Below are positions 1 through 8,986 of a DNA stretch of 64,000 nt, piece after piece. Source of the DNA: Halobacteriales archaeon QS_4_69_31 (GTDB lineage Archaea > Halobacteriota > Halobacteria > Halobacteriales > Haloarculaceae). The translations under genes and the position numbers were made by a program. The stretch is from contig PXRP01000001.1 in assembly GCA_003021655.1 (NCBI GenBank), forward strand, positions 1 to 64,000, given 5' to 3'. A model generated the notes under the pieces. That model was not told the DNA's origin and did no database searches. It saw nothing but the letters and a program-made list of their open reading frames with translations. Every line of letters begins with the position of its first letter. Position 1 is the stretch's first letter.

Positions 1-255
1 AAGCGTCCGTTTTGGCCACTTTGCACTATCACGATTCACGTCCGCTACATTCAAAAGCGTTGCGAAACCGGGGTCGGCCGACCAAAATCGGTGGTTACGT
101 TCCGTGTCGGCTCCTCCCCGCCCTTCCGGTCCGGACCTCAAGGACGGGGCTTCCGCCTCGGACCGCTCAGGTGAACGCGCTGGCACGCATGGTCGTCGGT
201 GCAAGGAGGGGGCGGCGATGAGTAGCACGCCAGGCCTCGGGATCGGGAGGGAACT

Positions 256-1896
256 GTGATGCGTATGACACCGAGAGACGGCGGCGTCGGCGACGGCCGC
301 GACCGGACGCCCTCGGAGCGGGTCGACGTCTGCGTGGTCGGCGCGGGGCCGGCCGGCGCGCTCGTCGCCAACCGCCTCGCCGACCGCGGCCGCGACGTTC
401 TCGTCCTGGAGGCGGGGCCGCGGTTCGACCGCGAGGACCGCCGCGAGCGCATGGAGCGGTCGGTCCGGCCGGCACACGGCCCGCTCTCGGTCTGGGAGAT
501 GGGCGGCGAGCGCGACGCCTTCTCCTCCGGTGGCGACCGGTTCTACCCGCTGAACGCCGCCCGGGTCAAGGGTGTCGGCGGGTCGACGCTCCACTGGCAG
601 GGGCTGGTCCCCCGCATGCACGTGTCCGACTTCCGGCGCGCGAGCCGCGACGGCGTCGGTCGGGACTGGCCCATCGACTACGCTGACCTGCGGCCCTACT
701 ATGCCGCGGCCGAGCGGGCGCTGGGTGTCGCCGGCGCCACGGACAACCCCTTCGCGTCACCCCGCGAGGAGCCGTTCCCGATGCCGGCCTTTCCGCCGTC
801 GTACAGCGATACGCTCTTGGCGGAAGCCTGCGAGGCCGCCGGAGTAGCGATGCACTCGGTCCCCAACGCACGCAACAGCGAACCCCGTGACGGACGGAGC
901 GAGTGTGTCGGCTACGGCACCTGCCAGCCTGTCTGTCCCTCCGGCGCGAAGTACAGCGCCGACGACACCGTCGAACGCGCCGAAAAGCGGGGGGTCCGGG
1001 TCCTCGACCGGGCCCCCGTCCAGCGATTCGTCACCGGCGAGGGCGGGGCCGGCGACGACCGCGTGACGACGGCGGTCTACGCCACCCCTGACGGCGCCGA
1101 ACACCGCCAGGAGGCACGCCAGTTCGTTCTCGCGGCGGGGGGCGTCGAGACGCCGCGGCTCCTCCTGCTGTCGCGCTCGCCGGCCCACCCCGACGGCCTC
1201 GCAAACGCCAGCGGCGCTGTCGGCCGGTACTTCATGGAACACCTGTTCGCCGGGACCGGCGGAACCCACGCCGAGCGGACCCGCCAGAACCACGTCGGGT
1301 TCGTTACCAGCGGCTCTCACCAGTTTTACGACAACGACTTCGATGACGCCGGCCCGATCAAACTCGAATTTCTCAACTACGCGGGCCCGTCACCGGTCGA
1401 GACGGCACTGACCGCCGACGAGTGGGGTGACGACCTGCTCGAGACGCTCCGGGCGGCGTACGGCCACCACGTCGCCATGGGCGGCCTCGTGGGCCAGTTG
1501 CCCCGGGCCGAGAACCGCGTGACCCTCGACCCCTCGCGGACCGACGACCACGGCAATCCGGTCCCCGACGTGCGGTGGCGCCTCGACGACCGGACCCGCC
1601 GGACCCTGACACGCGCCAACGAGGTCCAGCGGCGGGTGTTCGCGGAGCTGGACGCCGACGTCGAGCGGACGGTCGGACCCGAGAACACCGGGCCGGCCTT
1701 CCACCACATGGGGACGACGCGGATGGGGACAGACCCCTCCGAGAGCGTCGTGAACCCGCGCCTGCGGACCCACGACGTGGCGAACCTGACAGTCGCCTCC
1801 AGCAGCGTCTTCGTCACGAGCGGCGCGATGAACCCGACGCTGACCATCGCCGCGCTGGCGCTGAAAGCCGCCGACCACGTGGACGCTGACCTCTGA
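256..1896 (+). CDS. GMC-family (glucose-methanol-choline) FAD oxidoreductase
   Basis: FAD-dependent oxidoreductase of the GMC superfamily, about 546 residues, the usual family length. An N-terminal Rossmann FAD motif (GAGPAG, about residues 29-34) is followed by the ADP-ribose-binding Glu of VLEAG. A Cys cluster around residues 217-227 (C-x5-C-x3-C) resembles the iron-sulfur-type insertion of gluconate and sugar dehydrogenases in this family. The C-terminal GMC domain carries the HHMGTTRMG motif (about 483) and an MNPTLTI segment typical of the flavin pocket. The start is GTG at 256, with ATG at 259 and 265 as alternatives; a GGGAGG Shine-Dalgarno-like run lies just upstream. The substrate is unknown, but a sugar or sugar-alcohol is plausible given the carbohydrate genes in the window. 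The 255 bases upstream contain no convincing gene. Confidence 0.88.
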   Translation: MMRMTPRDGGVGDGRDRTPSERVDVCVVGAGPAGALVANRLADRGRDVLVLEAGPRFDREDRRERMERSVRPAHGPLSVWEMGGERDAFSSGGDRFYPLNAARVKGVGGSTLHWQGLVPRMHVSDFRRASRDGVGRDWPIDYADLRPYYAAAERALGVAGATDNPFASPREEPFPMPAFPPSYSDTLLAEACEAAGVAMHSVPNARNSEPRDGRSECVGYGTCQPVCPSGAKYSADDTVERAEKRGVRVLDRAPVQRFVTGEGGAGDDRVTTAVYATPDGAEHRQEARQFVLAAGGVETPRLLLLSRSPAHPDGLANASGAVGRYFMEHLFAGTGGTHAERTRQNHVGFVTSGSHQFYDNDFDDAGPIKLEFLNYAGPSPVETALTADEWGDDLLETLRAAYGHHVAMGGLVGQLPRAENRVTLDPSRTDDHGNPVPDVRWRLDDRTRRTLTRANEVQRRVFAELDADVERTVGPENTGPAFHHMGTTRMGTDPSESVVNPRLRTHDVANLTVASSSVFVTSGAMNPTLTIAALALKAADHVDADL

Positions 1897-1937
1897 GGCA
1901 TCGGCCGAAAGGGGGCCACCGACCACCTCGACGTCGA

Positions 1938-2393
1938 CTAGACGACGCCGGTCGACAGCAGGCCGCCGACGACCAGCAGCGCGACGGCGACGGTGGTTGC
2001 ACCGAGGAAGAACGGCCGTGCCTCGCGGGCGGGTTCGCGCACCTTCTTCTGTCCGAAGCCGTCGGCGAGTCTGGCGCTGCCGACTTCGACGAGGCCCGCG
2101 AGCGCGAGCCACAGGCCCACCATCCCGAGGACGAGGTGGCCGCGAGTCGACCCGGTGAGGCGTTCGACGGTGTAGAGGGTCCCCGCCATGTGCCCGCCGG
2201 TCGCCAGCAGGACGAGCGCGCTCGTGCGGGAGAGCCAGCGGAGTTTCCCCACGACCGGCTCCAGGGGCTCGGCGTTCGCGAGGCCCTCCCGCGCGGTCGG
2301 CAGGACGGCGTAGGTCACGAAGACGACACTCCCCGCCCAGACCCCCGCTACCAGCAGGTGCACCGAGTACATCGCGGTGTCGATCGCTGCCAT
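1938..2393 (-). CDS. CopD-like integral membrane protein
   Basis: A 151-residue membrane protein with four hydrophobic segments: MYSVHLLVAGVWAGSVVF near the N-terminus, a second after RTSALVLLATG, a third around HLVLGMVGLWLALAG, and a fourth at the C-terminus (GATTVAVALLVVGGLLS). The arrangement and the His-containing first helix resemble the CopD / transporter-associated membrane domain found singly in haloarchaea; metal transport is not shown by the sequence. It is convergent with the GMC oxidoreductase and divergent from hisC, so it is probably transcribed alone. Confidence 0.65.
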   Translation of the reverse strand: MAAIDTAMYSVHLLVAGVWAGSVVFVTYAVLPTAREGLANAEPLEPVVGKLRWLSRTSALVLLATGGHMAGTLYTVERLTGSTRGHLVLGMVGLWLALAGLVEVGSARLADGFGQKKVREPAREARPFFLGATTVAVALLVVGGLLSTGVV

Positions 2394-2542
2394 GTGCCAC
2401 GGCGGGGACGCGACTCACTTGAACGTATCCACGTCCGGTGGCCGGCCCCCGCGGGCTCCGAGACGGTCCGGAACGGCGTTCCGGCTCCCGGGTACGCGAC
2501 GGGAAACACACGCTTAAGACCCGGCGACCGCTTGGCTCGCGT

Positions 2543-3625
2543 ATGCAACCACGGGACCTCTCGGCGCAGACGGTCTACCGCGCCGGCAAGGGGGTCGAGG
2601 AGGTCGCCCGCGAACTGGGCATCGACCCCGACGACCTGGTGAAACTCTCGTCGAACGAGAACCCCTTCGGTCCCAGCCCGGCGGCCGTCGACGCCATCCG
2701 GGCGGGCGCCGAGCACGCGTCGAGCTATCCCAAGACCTCCCACACCGACCTGAAGGCGAAGATAGCCGACCACGTCGGCGTGGCCGACGAGCAGGTCTGG
2801 CTCGCCCCCAGCGGCGACGCCGCGCTGGATTATCTCGCCCGGGCGGTCATCGACCCCGGCCAGCGCGTGCTCGTCCCCACGCCCGGGTTCGCCTACTACC
2901 CGATGAGCGCACGCTACCACCACGGCGAGGTCGACGAGTACGAACTCCACAAGCGAGACGACTTCGTCCAGACGCCCGGGGCGGTCCTCGACGCCTATGA
3001 CAGCCACCGGATCGTCTACGTGACCAGCCCGCACAACCCCACGGGCTCGGAGATGCGCCTGGAGGACCTCCGGACCGTCGCCGAGGAGACCGGCGAGGAG
3101 ACGCTGGTCGTCTTCGACGAGGCCTACGTCGAGTTCAGCGGGGCGCCCTCGGCGGTCGGCCTGCTCGGGGACCGTGACGACGTGGCCGTCCTCCGGACGT
3201 TCTCGAAGGCCTACGGCCTCGCCGGGATGCGGATCGGCTACGCGGTCGTCCCGGAGGCGTGGGCCAACGCCTACGCCCGCGTGAACACGCCCTTCGGCGT
3301 CACGGAGCTGTCCTGTCGGGCCGGCCTCGCGGCGCTCGACGACGACGACCACGTCGAGAAGACCGTCGAGACCGCCCGGTGGGCCCGCGAGTACATGCGC
3401 GACCACCTGGCGGCCCGCACCTGGGAGAGCGGCGGCAACTTCGTCCTCGTCGAGGTCGGCGACGCGGCCGCCGTCGCCGAGGCCTGCCGGCAACGGGGCG
3501 TCATCATCCGTGATTGTTCGGGTTTCGGACTGCCGGAGTGTGTCCGGATCACCTGTGGCACCCGCGAGGGGACCAAACGCGCAGTCGAGACCGTCAACGA
3601 GGTCATCGCCGAGGTGTCGGCGTGA
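2543..3625 (+). CDS. hisC: Histidinol-phosphate aminotransferase
   Basis: PLP-dependent class I/II aminotransferase that converts imidazole-acetol phosphate to L-histidinol phosphate in histidine synthesis. The 360-residue protein starts at ATG 2543 (MQPRDLSAQTVY). It has the HisC signature LSSNENPFGPSP near the N-terminus, the SPHNPTG motif, the VVFDEAYVEF aspartate, and the Schiff-base lysine in TFSKAYGLAGMR (about K222). The length is normal. The next gene (AK6 kinase) begins about 60 bases downstream on the same strand, which fits a small operon with the CDP-alcohol phosphotransferase after it. In-frame sequence upstream of 2543 runs through promoter-like sequence and is not used here. 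Confidence 0.93.
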   Translation: MQPRDLSAQTVYRAGKGVEEVARELGIDPDDLVKLSSNENPFGPSPAAVDAIRAGAEHASSYPKTSHTDLKAKIADHVGVADEQVWLAPSGDAALDYLARAVIDPGQRVLVPTPGFAYYPMSARYHHGEVDEYELHKRDDFVQTPGAVLDAYDSHRIVYVTSPHNPTGSEMRLEDLRTVAEETGEETLVVFDEAYVEFSGAPSAVGLLGDRDDVAVLRTFSKAYGLAGMRIGYAVVPEAWANAYARVNTPFGVTELSCRAGLAALDDDDHVEKTVETARWAREYMRDHLAARTWESGGNFVLVEVGDAAAVAEACRQRGVIIRDCSGFGLPECVRITCGTREGTKRAVETVNEVIAEVSA

Positions 3626-3683
3626 TGGCTCTCGGAGGGTCGGCCGCGGTCGTCCTGCCCCACAAGCCGGAGGTGACCGACCA

Positions 3684-4202
3684 GTGCGCGTCGCGGTGAC
3701 GGGCACCCCGGGGACGGGCAAGACCACCGCGGTCGAACTGGCGGAGACGGACCCCGACGTGGTTCATCTCAACGACCTGGTCCGCTCGGCGGGGCTGACC
3801 GCCGGCCACGACGACGAGCGCGACTCCGCGGTCGCCGACCTCGAGGCGGTCACCGACCGCCTGGACGGCCGCGAGGACCTGCTCGTGGAGTCACACCTGG
3901 CACACCACCTCCCGGCCGACCGGGTCGTCGTACTGCGGTGTCACCCCGAAACCGTCGAGAAACGGCTGCGGGACCGCGGCGAGTCGGCGGCCTCGGCGGC
4001 CGAGAACGCCGAGGCCGAGGCCCTGGACGTGGTCCTGACCGAGGCCGTCGAGGCCCACGGCGAGGGGGCCGTCTACGAGATAGAGACCACCGACGCGACG
4101 CCCGCCGAGACAGCGAGCGCCATCGAGGCGGTCGTCGCGGGCGAGCGCGACCCCGCGGTCGGTACGGTTTCGTACCTCGACTATCTAGGTCCACAGCGAT
4201 GA
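3684..4202 (+). CDS. AK6/Fap7-type adenylate kinase
   Basis: Small P-loop nucleoside monophosphate kinase of the AK6 (Fap7) family, 172 residues. In archaea and eukaryotes this family is linked to adenylate kinase activity and small-subunit ribosome maturation. The protein opens with VAVTGTPGTGKT (Walker A) right after a GTG start. That start is chosen because a strong GGAGGTGA ribosome-binding site lies about 7 bases upstream and the fold begins exactly there. The HLNDLV segment, the ESHLAHH segment (AMP-binding/LID region) and the VVLRCHPETVEKRLRDRG lid arginines match the family. It sits between hisC and the CDP-alcohol phosphatidyltransferase, the latter starting 10 bases after its stop. 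Confidence 0.85.
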   Translation: MRVAVTGTPGTGKTTAVELAETDPDVVHLNDLVRSAGLTAGHDDERDSAVADLEAVTDRLDGREDLLVESHLAHHLPADRVVVLRCHPETVEKRLRDRGESAASAAENAEAEALDVVLTEAVEAHGEGAVYEIETTDATPAETASAIEAVVAGERDPAVGTVSYLDYLGPQR

Positions 4203-4212
4203 CTCCCGGGAG

Positions 4213-4836
4213 GTGCGGGTCCGCGTGACGCTCGACCGCCTCCGGCCGATGGTCTCGGGTGCGGTCACGCCATCGGTGCGCCTGGCGCGGCGACTCGGGC
4301 TCACGCCCAACGGCGTGAGCGCGCTCGCGTTCGCCCTCGCGGTTCTGGGCGGCGTCCTGTTTGCGCTCGCGCCGCGGCGCGGGGTCGCGGCCCTGTACGT
4401 CGGCGGGTCCGTCTGCGTGGCGCTCAACGGCTGGCTCGACATCGTCGACGGGGAACTCGCCCGGGCCCTCGACGGCGGGAGTCCGGCGGGCGACCTCCTC
4501 GACCACGTCCTCGACCGCTACGCTGACATCGTCATCGTCGCGGGCCTGGCCGCCGGCGTCGAACGCTACGCGCTGGGCTTTGGGGCCGTCACCGGCGTGT
4601 TCATGACCTCCTATCTGGGGACGCAGGCCCAGGCGGTCGGTCTGGACCGCGTCTACGGGGGGCTGGTCGGCCGTGCGGACCGCCTGGCGCTGGTCATCGC
4701 CGTCGGCCTCGCCGCCGCCGTCGTCCCGGGACCGGTCGGCCTGCTCACCCCCGTCGGCTGGCTCCTGGCGTTTTTCGCCGTGGTCGGCCACCTGACGGCG
4801 CTCCAGCGGTTCTATTACGCGTATCGCGCGCTGTGA
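4213..4836 (+). CDS. CDP-alcohol phosphatidyltransferase family protein
   Basis: Membrane enzyme that transfers a phosphoryl-lipid group from a CDP-linked donor to an alcohol, acting in archaeal phospholipid synthesis. The 207 residues contain the complete catalytic signature DG-x2-AR-x8-G-x3-D-x3-D (D79 to D101), flanked by several transmembrane helices. The start is GTG 4213; the nearby ATG at 4199 is in another frame and runs into a stop. It follows the AK6 gene by 10 bases, so the two are probably co-transcribed. The alcohol acceptor (inositol phosphate, serine or glycerol phosphate) cannot be told from the motif alone. Confidence 0.85.
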   Translation: MRVRVTLDRLRPMVSGAVTPSVRLARRLGLTPNGVSALAFALAVLGGVLFALAPRRGVAALYVGGSVCVALNGWLDIVDGELARALDGGSPAGDLLDHVLDRYADIVIVAGLAAGVERYALGFGAVTGVFMTSYLGTQAQAVGLDRVYGGLVGRADRLALVIAVGLAAAVVPGPVGLLTPVGWLLAFFAVVGHLTALQRFYYAYRAL

Positions 4837-4890
4837 GGGGCGGCAAAACAGTTCCAGTCGAGTGGGTCCCGGTCGCCCCCCTCCCGGAGG

Positions 4891-6300
4891 CTACCCCGAG
4901 AACCTGGCGGAGTTGCTGGCGTCGGCCCGGATCGACTCGGCCTCCGCGTCGAGTTCGGCGAGGACGTCCGGCCGCCCGCGAACGTCGACCATGACCCGCT
5001 CGCCGGCGTACTCGACGTCCTCGACGGCCGCGTCGTCGTAGGCCCGCGAGACCAGCCCCATCGCCGCGTCGCAGTTGGGCAGCGTGAGTTCGAGCCGGTC
5101 GGTGTCGAGGCGGTCGGTCACCTCGGCGACCAGTCCGTCGAGGTTGGTCCCCTCGGCGACGCTCACCGGGACGGGCGTCGGCGCCCTCCCCTCGACGGCC
5201 GAGCGCCGCTCGGCCAGTTCGTCGTCGTCGAGCAAGTCGACCTTGTTGAGCGCCGTGACGACGGCCGGCTCGTCGACGCCCTGGGCGGCCAGCACGTCCA
5301 GCGAGACGTCGAGTTTCTCCCGCAGTCGCCCCGGCGGGTCGCTGGCGTCGACGACGAGCACCACCGCGTCGGCGGCGGCCGCCTCCGAGAGCGTCTCGCT
5401 GAAGGACTTCACGAGCCAGTGGGGCAGGTCGTCGACGAAACCGACGGTGTCGGTGACCAGTGTCGGCCGCCCTGACAGCGTCGCGCGGCGTGTCGTTGTC
5501 TCCAGTGTCTTGAACAGGCGGTCCTCGACGGCCGCGGTCGGGTTCGACGCCGGCGCGTCCGGACTCCGGTCGGGACTCCCCGCACCCGGGGTCGTGGCGT
5601 CGCCGGCCGCCGAGTCGCCCCCGGCCGTGTTCGCGGCGTCGTCGCTGGCCGCCGACTCGGTCACGGACTCGACGTCCATCTCGTCGGCGAGGCGGTGCAA
5701 CAGCGTCGACTTCCCGGCGTTCGTGTAGCCCGCGAGCGTGACGAGGTCGAACCCCTGCTCGCGGCGGTGCTGGCGGTACTGTTCGGCCGGACTCTGCATC
5801 TCCGCGAGTTTCCGTTCGAGGTCCGCGATCCGGTTTCGCACGCCGTCGACCGGAGTCCCCTTCTCGGCGTACTTGTTGAGCCCCTGCACGTCGGAGCGTT
5901 CTCTGAGCCGCGGGAGCGCGTACCGGAGCCCCGCGAGTTCAACCTGGCGCTGTGCGCGGCGGCTCTCGACCTGGTCTGCGAAGACCCCGAGTATCAGCCG
6001 GTAGCGGTCGAACACCTCGGTCCCCTCGGGCAGTCGCTCCCGGAGGGTGACACTCTGTGTCGGCGTCAGCTGGTCGTCGACGACGAGCGCCGCCGCGCCC
6101 GTCGCCTCTATGCGATTCCCGATCTCGTCGACCTTGCCGCTCCCGAAGTACGTTCCGGGGTCCTCGGCGCGGACCTGTGTCAGTTCGGCGCGGACCTCGT
6201 AGCCAGCGGCCTCGACGAGGCCGCGTATCTCGCCGGTCTCGACCGGCGGCCGGTCCGCTCGTTTCGCGATCACTGCGTCGGTTCCTGTGTGTCGTCTCAT
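4891..6300 (-). CDS. hflX: GTPase HflX
   Basis: Ribosome-associated TRAFAC GTPase of the HflX family, 469 residues from ATG 6300. The N-terminal HflX domain includes FGSGKVDEI and the DQLTPTQ region. A helical linker (LAGLRYALPRLRERS) leads to the G domain: P-loop GYTNAGKST at about 191-199, DTVGFVDDLP (G3), and ALNKVDLL (G4). A low-complexity Ala/Asp/Gly/Ser/Pro insertion of about 60 residues sits between the P-loop and the switch I region (LFKTLETTTR). It is in frame, and the rest of the domain is intact. The in-frame upstream extension lacks family similarity, so MRRHTGTD is taken as the start. Confidence 0.92.
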   Translation of the reverse strand: MRRHTGTDAVIAKRADRPPVETGEIRGLVEAAGYEVRAELTQVRAEDPGTYFGSGKVDEIGNRIEATGAAALVVDDQLTPTQSVTLRERLPEGTEVFDRYRLILGVFADQVESRRAQRQVELAGLRYALPRLRERSDVQGLNKYAEKGTPVDGVRNRIADLERKLAEMQSPAEQYRQHRREQGFDLVTLAGYTNAGKSTLLHRLADEMDVESVTESAASDDAANTAGGDSAAGDATTPGAGSPDRSPDAPASNPTAAVEDRLFKTLETTTRRATLSGRPTLVTDTVGFVDDLPHWLVKSFSETLSEAAAADAVVLVVDASDPPGRLREKLDVSLDVLAAQGVDEPAVVTALNKVDLLDDDELAERRSAVEGRAPTPVPVSVAEGTNLDGLVAEVTDRLDTDRLELTLPNCDAAMGLVSRAYDDAAVEDVEYAGERVMVDVRGRPDVLAELDAEAESIRADASNSARFSG

Positions 6301-6548
6301 GGGTGAGTCGGAGGGGGTGGGCTGGCGGGCGATACGCCGGAGACACCGGGCGCTGGATAGCCACGGTGCTGTGCGGTCGATGAGCACCGGCCGCTGCGCG
6401 GCGAAACTACTGCCCGACACAGCAGCGTCGCCGGACGCGTGCGGACCGGCTCAGAAAGTGGAGGAGAGCTCCATCGCTCTACCAGTCGGTCCACGGCCAC
6501 CGTGAAAAAGATTGCGCACCGCCGTTGCCAAACGGTGGTAGGACGACC

Positions 6549-6773
6549 TTACCCCTCGTTTTCGGCGGCGTTGGCGACTCTGTCGAGTCCCATCGTCACG
6601 AGAAAGCAGACGGTCCCGAGGTACAGCAACGACCGAGGGTCCGCCCTGAATCGCGCGACGAGCGTGTTGCCGGACCTGCCACCGACATCAGAACACACGG
6701 GTTCGATTGGTCCATCGAAAGGGGCGGGGTAGCCACGCCCGTCCGATCTGATGGCGGTGTGGGGTGAGGACAT
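6549..6773 (-). CDS. Possible small membrane protein, unknown
   Basis: An open frame of 74 codons lies in the 500-base gap between hflX and the aldo/keto reductase. It has a single hydrophobic stretch (LLYLGTVCFLVTMGL) near an acidic C-terminus. No family is recognised and no convincing ribosome-binding site is visible. It is listed because the remainder of the gap (6301-6808) holds nothing else coding. It may be a chance frame in GC-rich DNA. Confidence 0.25.
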   Translation of the reverse strand: MSSPHTAIRSDGRGYPAPFDGPIEPVCSDVGGRSGNTLVARFRADPRSLLYLGTVCFLVTMGLDRVANAAENEG

Positions 6774-6808
6774 GCCAAAGAGTTTCCTCGCCGGTCAGTG
6801 GGGGAGCC

Positions 6809-7681
6809 TCAGAGGTCCGTCGGGACCGGCGACGCCTCGTCCCGGCGGCGGTCGACGAGGTCGGACTGTTCGCCATCGGTCATCGGGTCGAACCGGACCG
6901 CGGCCCGGAGGACCTCCTCGACGAGCGCGGGGTCGCCGGCGTTGGTCAGCGTCGTCACGTCCTGGGAGGCGGTGAATCGGAGACACTCCTCGATGTCGTC
7001 GGGGTCGTCGTAGGGTTCGTACCAGGTGACGTACTCGCGTTCGTCCTCCGGGAGGTCGTCGGGCCAGGGCCGTTTCGCGAAGGCCTTGATCGCCAGCACG
7101 CCGAGGTCGCGCTCGCGCATGTCGCTCGCCAGGTCGAGGTAGGCGTGGTCGGCGTCGTCCCTGGCGGCGACGGTCGCGTTGACCGGGAACATCAGCGTCT
7201 CCAGGTCCGAGATCCGGTCGACCGCCTCCCGGATGACGGCGGGCGTGCCGTGGCTCGTCAGGCCGATGTGGTCGACGATGCCCTCCTCCTGGGCCTCACG
7301 GACTGCCTCCAGCGCGCCGTCCTCGGCGGTGATATCGTCGATCTCCGAGGACTGCGTGACGGCGTGGAACTGGTAGAGGTCGATGTGGTCGACGCCGAGC
7401 CGGTCCAGCGACGCCTCCAGTTTCTCCCGGGCGCCCTCATAGGAGCGTTCGAGCGTCTTGCAGCCGAGGAAGACCTCGTCGCGGCGCTCGGCAAGCGTTG
7501 GCGCGAGTTTCACCTCGGCGGTCCCGTACTGGGGCGCGACGTCGACGTGGTTGACGCCGTGGTCGAGGACGGTTTCGGTCAGTTCGTCGGCCTCGTCCTG
7601 GTCGAGGGGGTCGAGCGCGATGGCGCCGAAGGTGAGGATACTGCTCTCCTGGCCGGTCGTTCCGAGGGGGCGCGTCTCCAT
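6809..7681 (-). CDS. Aldo/keto reductase
   Basis: NAD(P)H-dependent aldo/keto reductase, 290 residues from ATG 7681 (METRPLGTTG). The AKR catalytic tetrad is visible as D47 and Y52 (in VDVAPQYG), K75 (GCKTLE) and H106 (YQFHAV). The (beta/alpha)8 barrel markers RLGVDHIDLYQ and IGLTSHG are present. The sequence resembles the short prokaryotic AKRs that lack the C-terminal ferredoxin-like module. The substrate is unknown. It is transcribed divergently from the MBF1-like gene; the 85-base spacer contains a TTTATCT element near 7737 that can serve the rightward gene. Confidence 0.88.
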   Translation of the reverse strand: METRPLGTTGQESSILTFGAIALDPLDQDEADELTETVLDHGVNHVDVAPQYGTAEVKLAPTLAERRDEVFLGCKTLERSYEGAREKLEASLDRLGVDHIDLYQFHAVTQSSEIDDITAEDGALEAVREAQEEGIVDHIGLTSHGTPAVIREAVDRISDLETLMFPVNATVAARDDADHAYLDLASDMRERDLGVLAIKAFAKRPWPDDLPEDEREYVTWYEPYDDPDDIEECLRFTASQDVTTLTNAGDPALVEEVLRAAVRFDPMTDGEQSDLVDRRRDEASPVPTDL

Positions 7682-7766
7682 GGTTCGGGTGGGGCCGCGA
7701 GGGCCAAAAACCCGCCGGGCGACGGGCCACCCCACATTTATCTGGCGGCACGGTATAGACGCTGGT

Positions 7767-8294
7767 ATGGTTCAGTGCGAGATGTGCGGGACGGAGACGA
7801 ACTCCCCGAACCGCGTGAAGATCGAGGGGGCCGAACTCGACGTGTGTGACGAGTGCACCGACTTCGGGACTGAAGTCACACAGGCCGACTCCGGGAGCAC
7901 GTCCACGAAGTACTCGACGGGGTCGTCCTCGTCGTCGTCCTCGTCGTCGGCGTCGTCTTCGTCGTCCGCCCCGTCCGGTTCGTCACAGCGGCGCTCGGAC
8001 ATGTTCGACGAGATGGACGAACTGGCACAGGACTACGACGGCCGCATCCGGTCGGGCCGGGAGTCCCAGGGGCTGAGCCAGGAGGAACTCGCGCGCCAGC
8101 TCAACGAGAAGGCGAGCCTGATCCGGAAGCTCGAACGCGGCGACACGCTCCCCAGCGACGACGTCCAGCGGAAACTCGAGCGCGCGCTCGACATCGACCT
8201 CTCGGCCGGCGGGACCACCGAGGACACCGAGTGGGAGGGCGGTGGCTCGACCGGCGAGTACACGCTCGGCGACATGGTCGAACGCAAGGACTGA
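7767..8294 (+). CDS. Multiprotein bridging factor 1-like transcription factor (Zn ribbon + Xre HTH)
   Basis: Archaeal MBF1 homologue, 175 residues. An N-terminal zinc ribbon (C4, C7, C27, C30 in C-x2-C pairs) is followed by a Ser-rich linker (about 46-75, with a run of nine Ser codons) and a Cro/C1-type helix-turn-helix (SQEELARQLNEKASLIRKLERGD). A short acidic tail ends in MVERKD. In eukaryotes MBF1 bridges TBP and activators; in archaea it associates with ribosomes or transcription. A TATA-like TTTATCT lies about 30 bases before the ATG, consistent with a short-leader or leaderless transcript. It is convergent with the HalX regulator, only 3 bases apart. Confidence 0.88.
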   Translation: MVQCEMCGTETNSPNRVKIEGAELDVCDECTDFGTEVTQADSGSTSTKYSTGSSSSSSSSSASSSSSAPSGSSQRRSDMFDEMDELAQDYDGRIRSGRESQGLSQEELARQLNEKASLIRKLERGDTLPSDDVQRKLERALDIDLSAGGTTEDTEWEGGGSTGEYTLGDMVERKD

Positions 8295-8297
8295 CGC

Positions 8298-8858
8298 CTA
8301 CAGTTTTCGGGAGACGTACTCGGTGCCGATGTCCTCGGCGAGGTCGTCGACCTCGGCCTCGATCTCGTCGATCTCGGTTTTCAGCCGCTGGAACTCGTCG
8401 CTCTCCCTGAGTTCCGACTCCCGCTTTTCGACCATGAGGACGTTGCGCTTGAGTTTCTTCGCAGTCAGTTCGCGCATCAGGTCGTCGCACTCGGTGACTT
8501 TTATGAGGCGGTCGACGACCCGCAACAACTCCTCTTTCGTCACGGGTTTGACGATGTAGTCGTCACACCCCATGTCGATGATGTCGAAGTCAGGGTCGAC
8601 GGCCGTCACCATCGCGACGCGACACTGCAGGACCCGCTCCTCGATCTCCGCGAGCACCTCGTTGCCGGAGACGACCGGCATCCGCCTGTCCAGCACGACC
8701 ACGTCCAGGTCAGACGAGAGCATCTCCAGCGACTCCGCGCCGCCGTAGGCCGTCCGTACCTCGTAACTCCCCGAGAGGTGGTCCGTGTACAGTTCGGCGA
8801 GGTGTTCGTCGTCTTCGACGACGAGAACCGTCCCGCCGTCGACTTGCCCCTCTGACAC
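8298..8858 (-). CDS. Response regulator with C-terminal HalX domain
   Basis: Two-component response regulator, 186 residues, with a GTG start at 8858. The receiver domain shows the acidic pair D16/D17 (VVEDDE), phospho-acceptor D57 (VVLDRRMP), the switch Thr in VAMVTAVDPD, and K104 (DYIVKP). The C-terminal third is the HalX domain, a helical coiled-coil found in haloarchaeal regulators (LTAKKLKRNVLMVEKRESEL and following). HalX regulators lack a classic DNA-binding output, so signalling to a partner is likely. No histidine kinase is adjacent. Confidence 0.9.
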   Translation of the reverse strand: MSEGQVDGGTVLVVEDDEHLAELYTDHLSGSYEVRTAYGGAESLEMLSSDLDVVVLDRRMPVVSGNEVLAEIEERVLQCRVAMVTAVDPDFDIIDMGCDDYIVKPVTKEELLRVVDRLIKVTECDDLMRELTAKKLKRNVLMVEKRESELRESDEFQRLKTEIDEIEAEVDDLAEDIGTEYVSRKL

Positions 8859-8986
8859 AGTACACCCTTATTGAACGGGGAGCGTCTTAACGTTCACCCC
8901 GCCACGTCCGCTCACCCCGGTGTACGGGCAGCCTTCCGCGGGGAGGATATCGAACCTATTTTCTGGGAGCCCTCCCGGATCAACGT

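Noticed and set aside
12-221. Open frame of 69 codons at the left edge
   Set aside because: Arg/Pro-rich chance frame in GC-rich DNA with no family resemblance and no ribosome-binding site.
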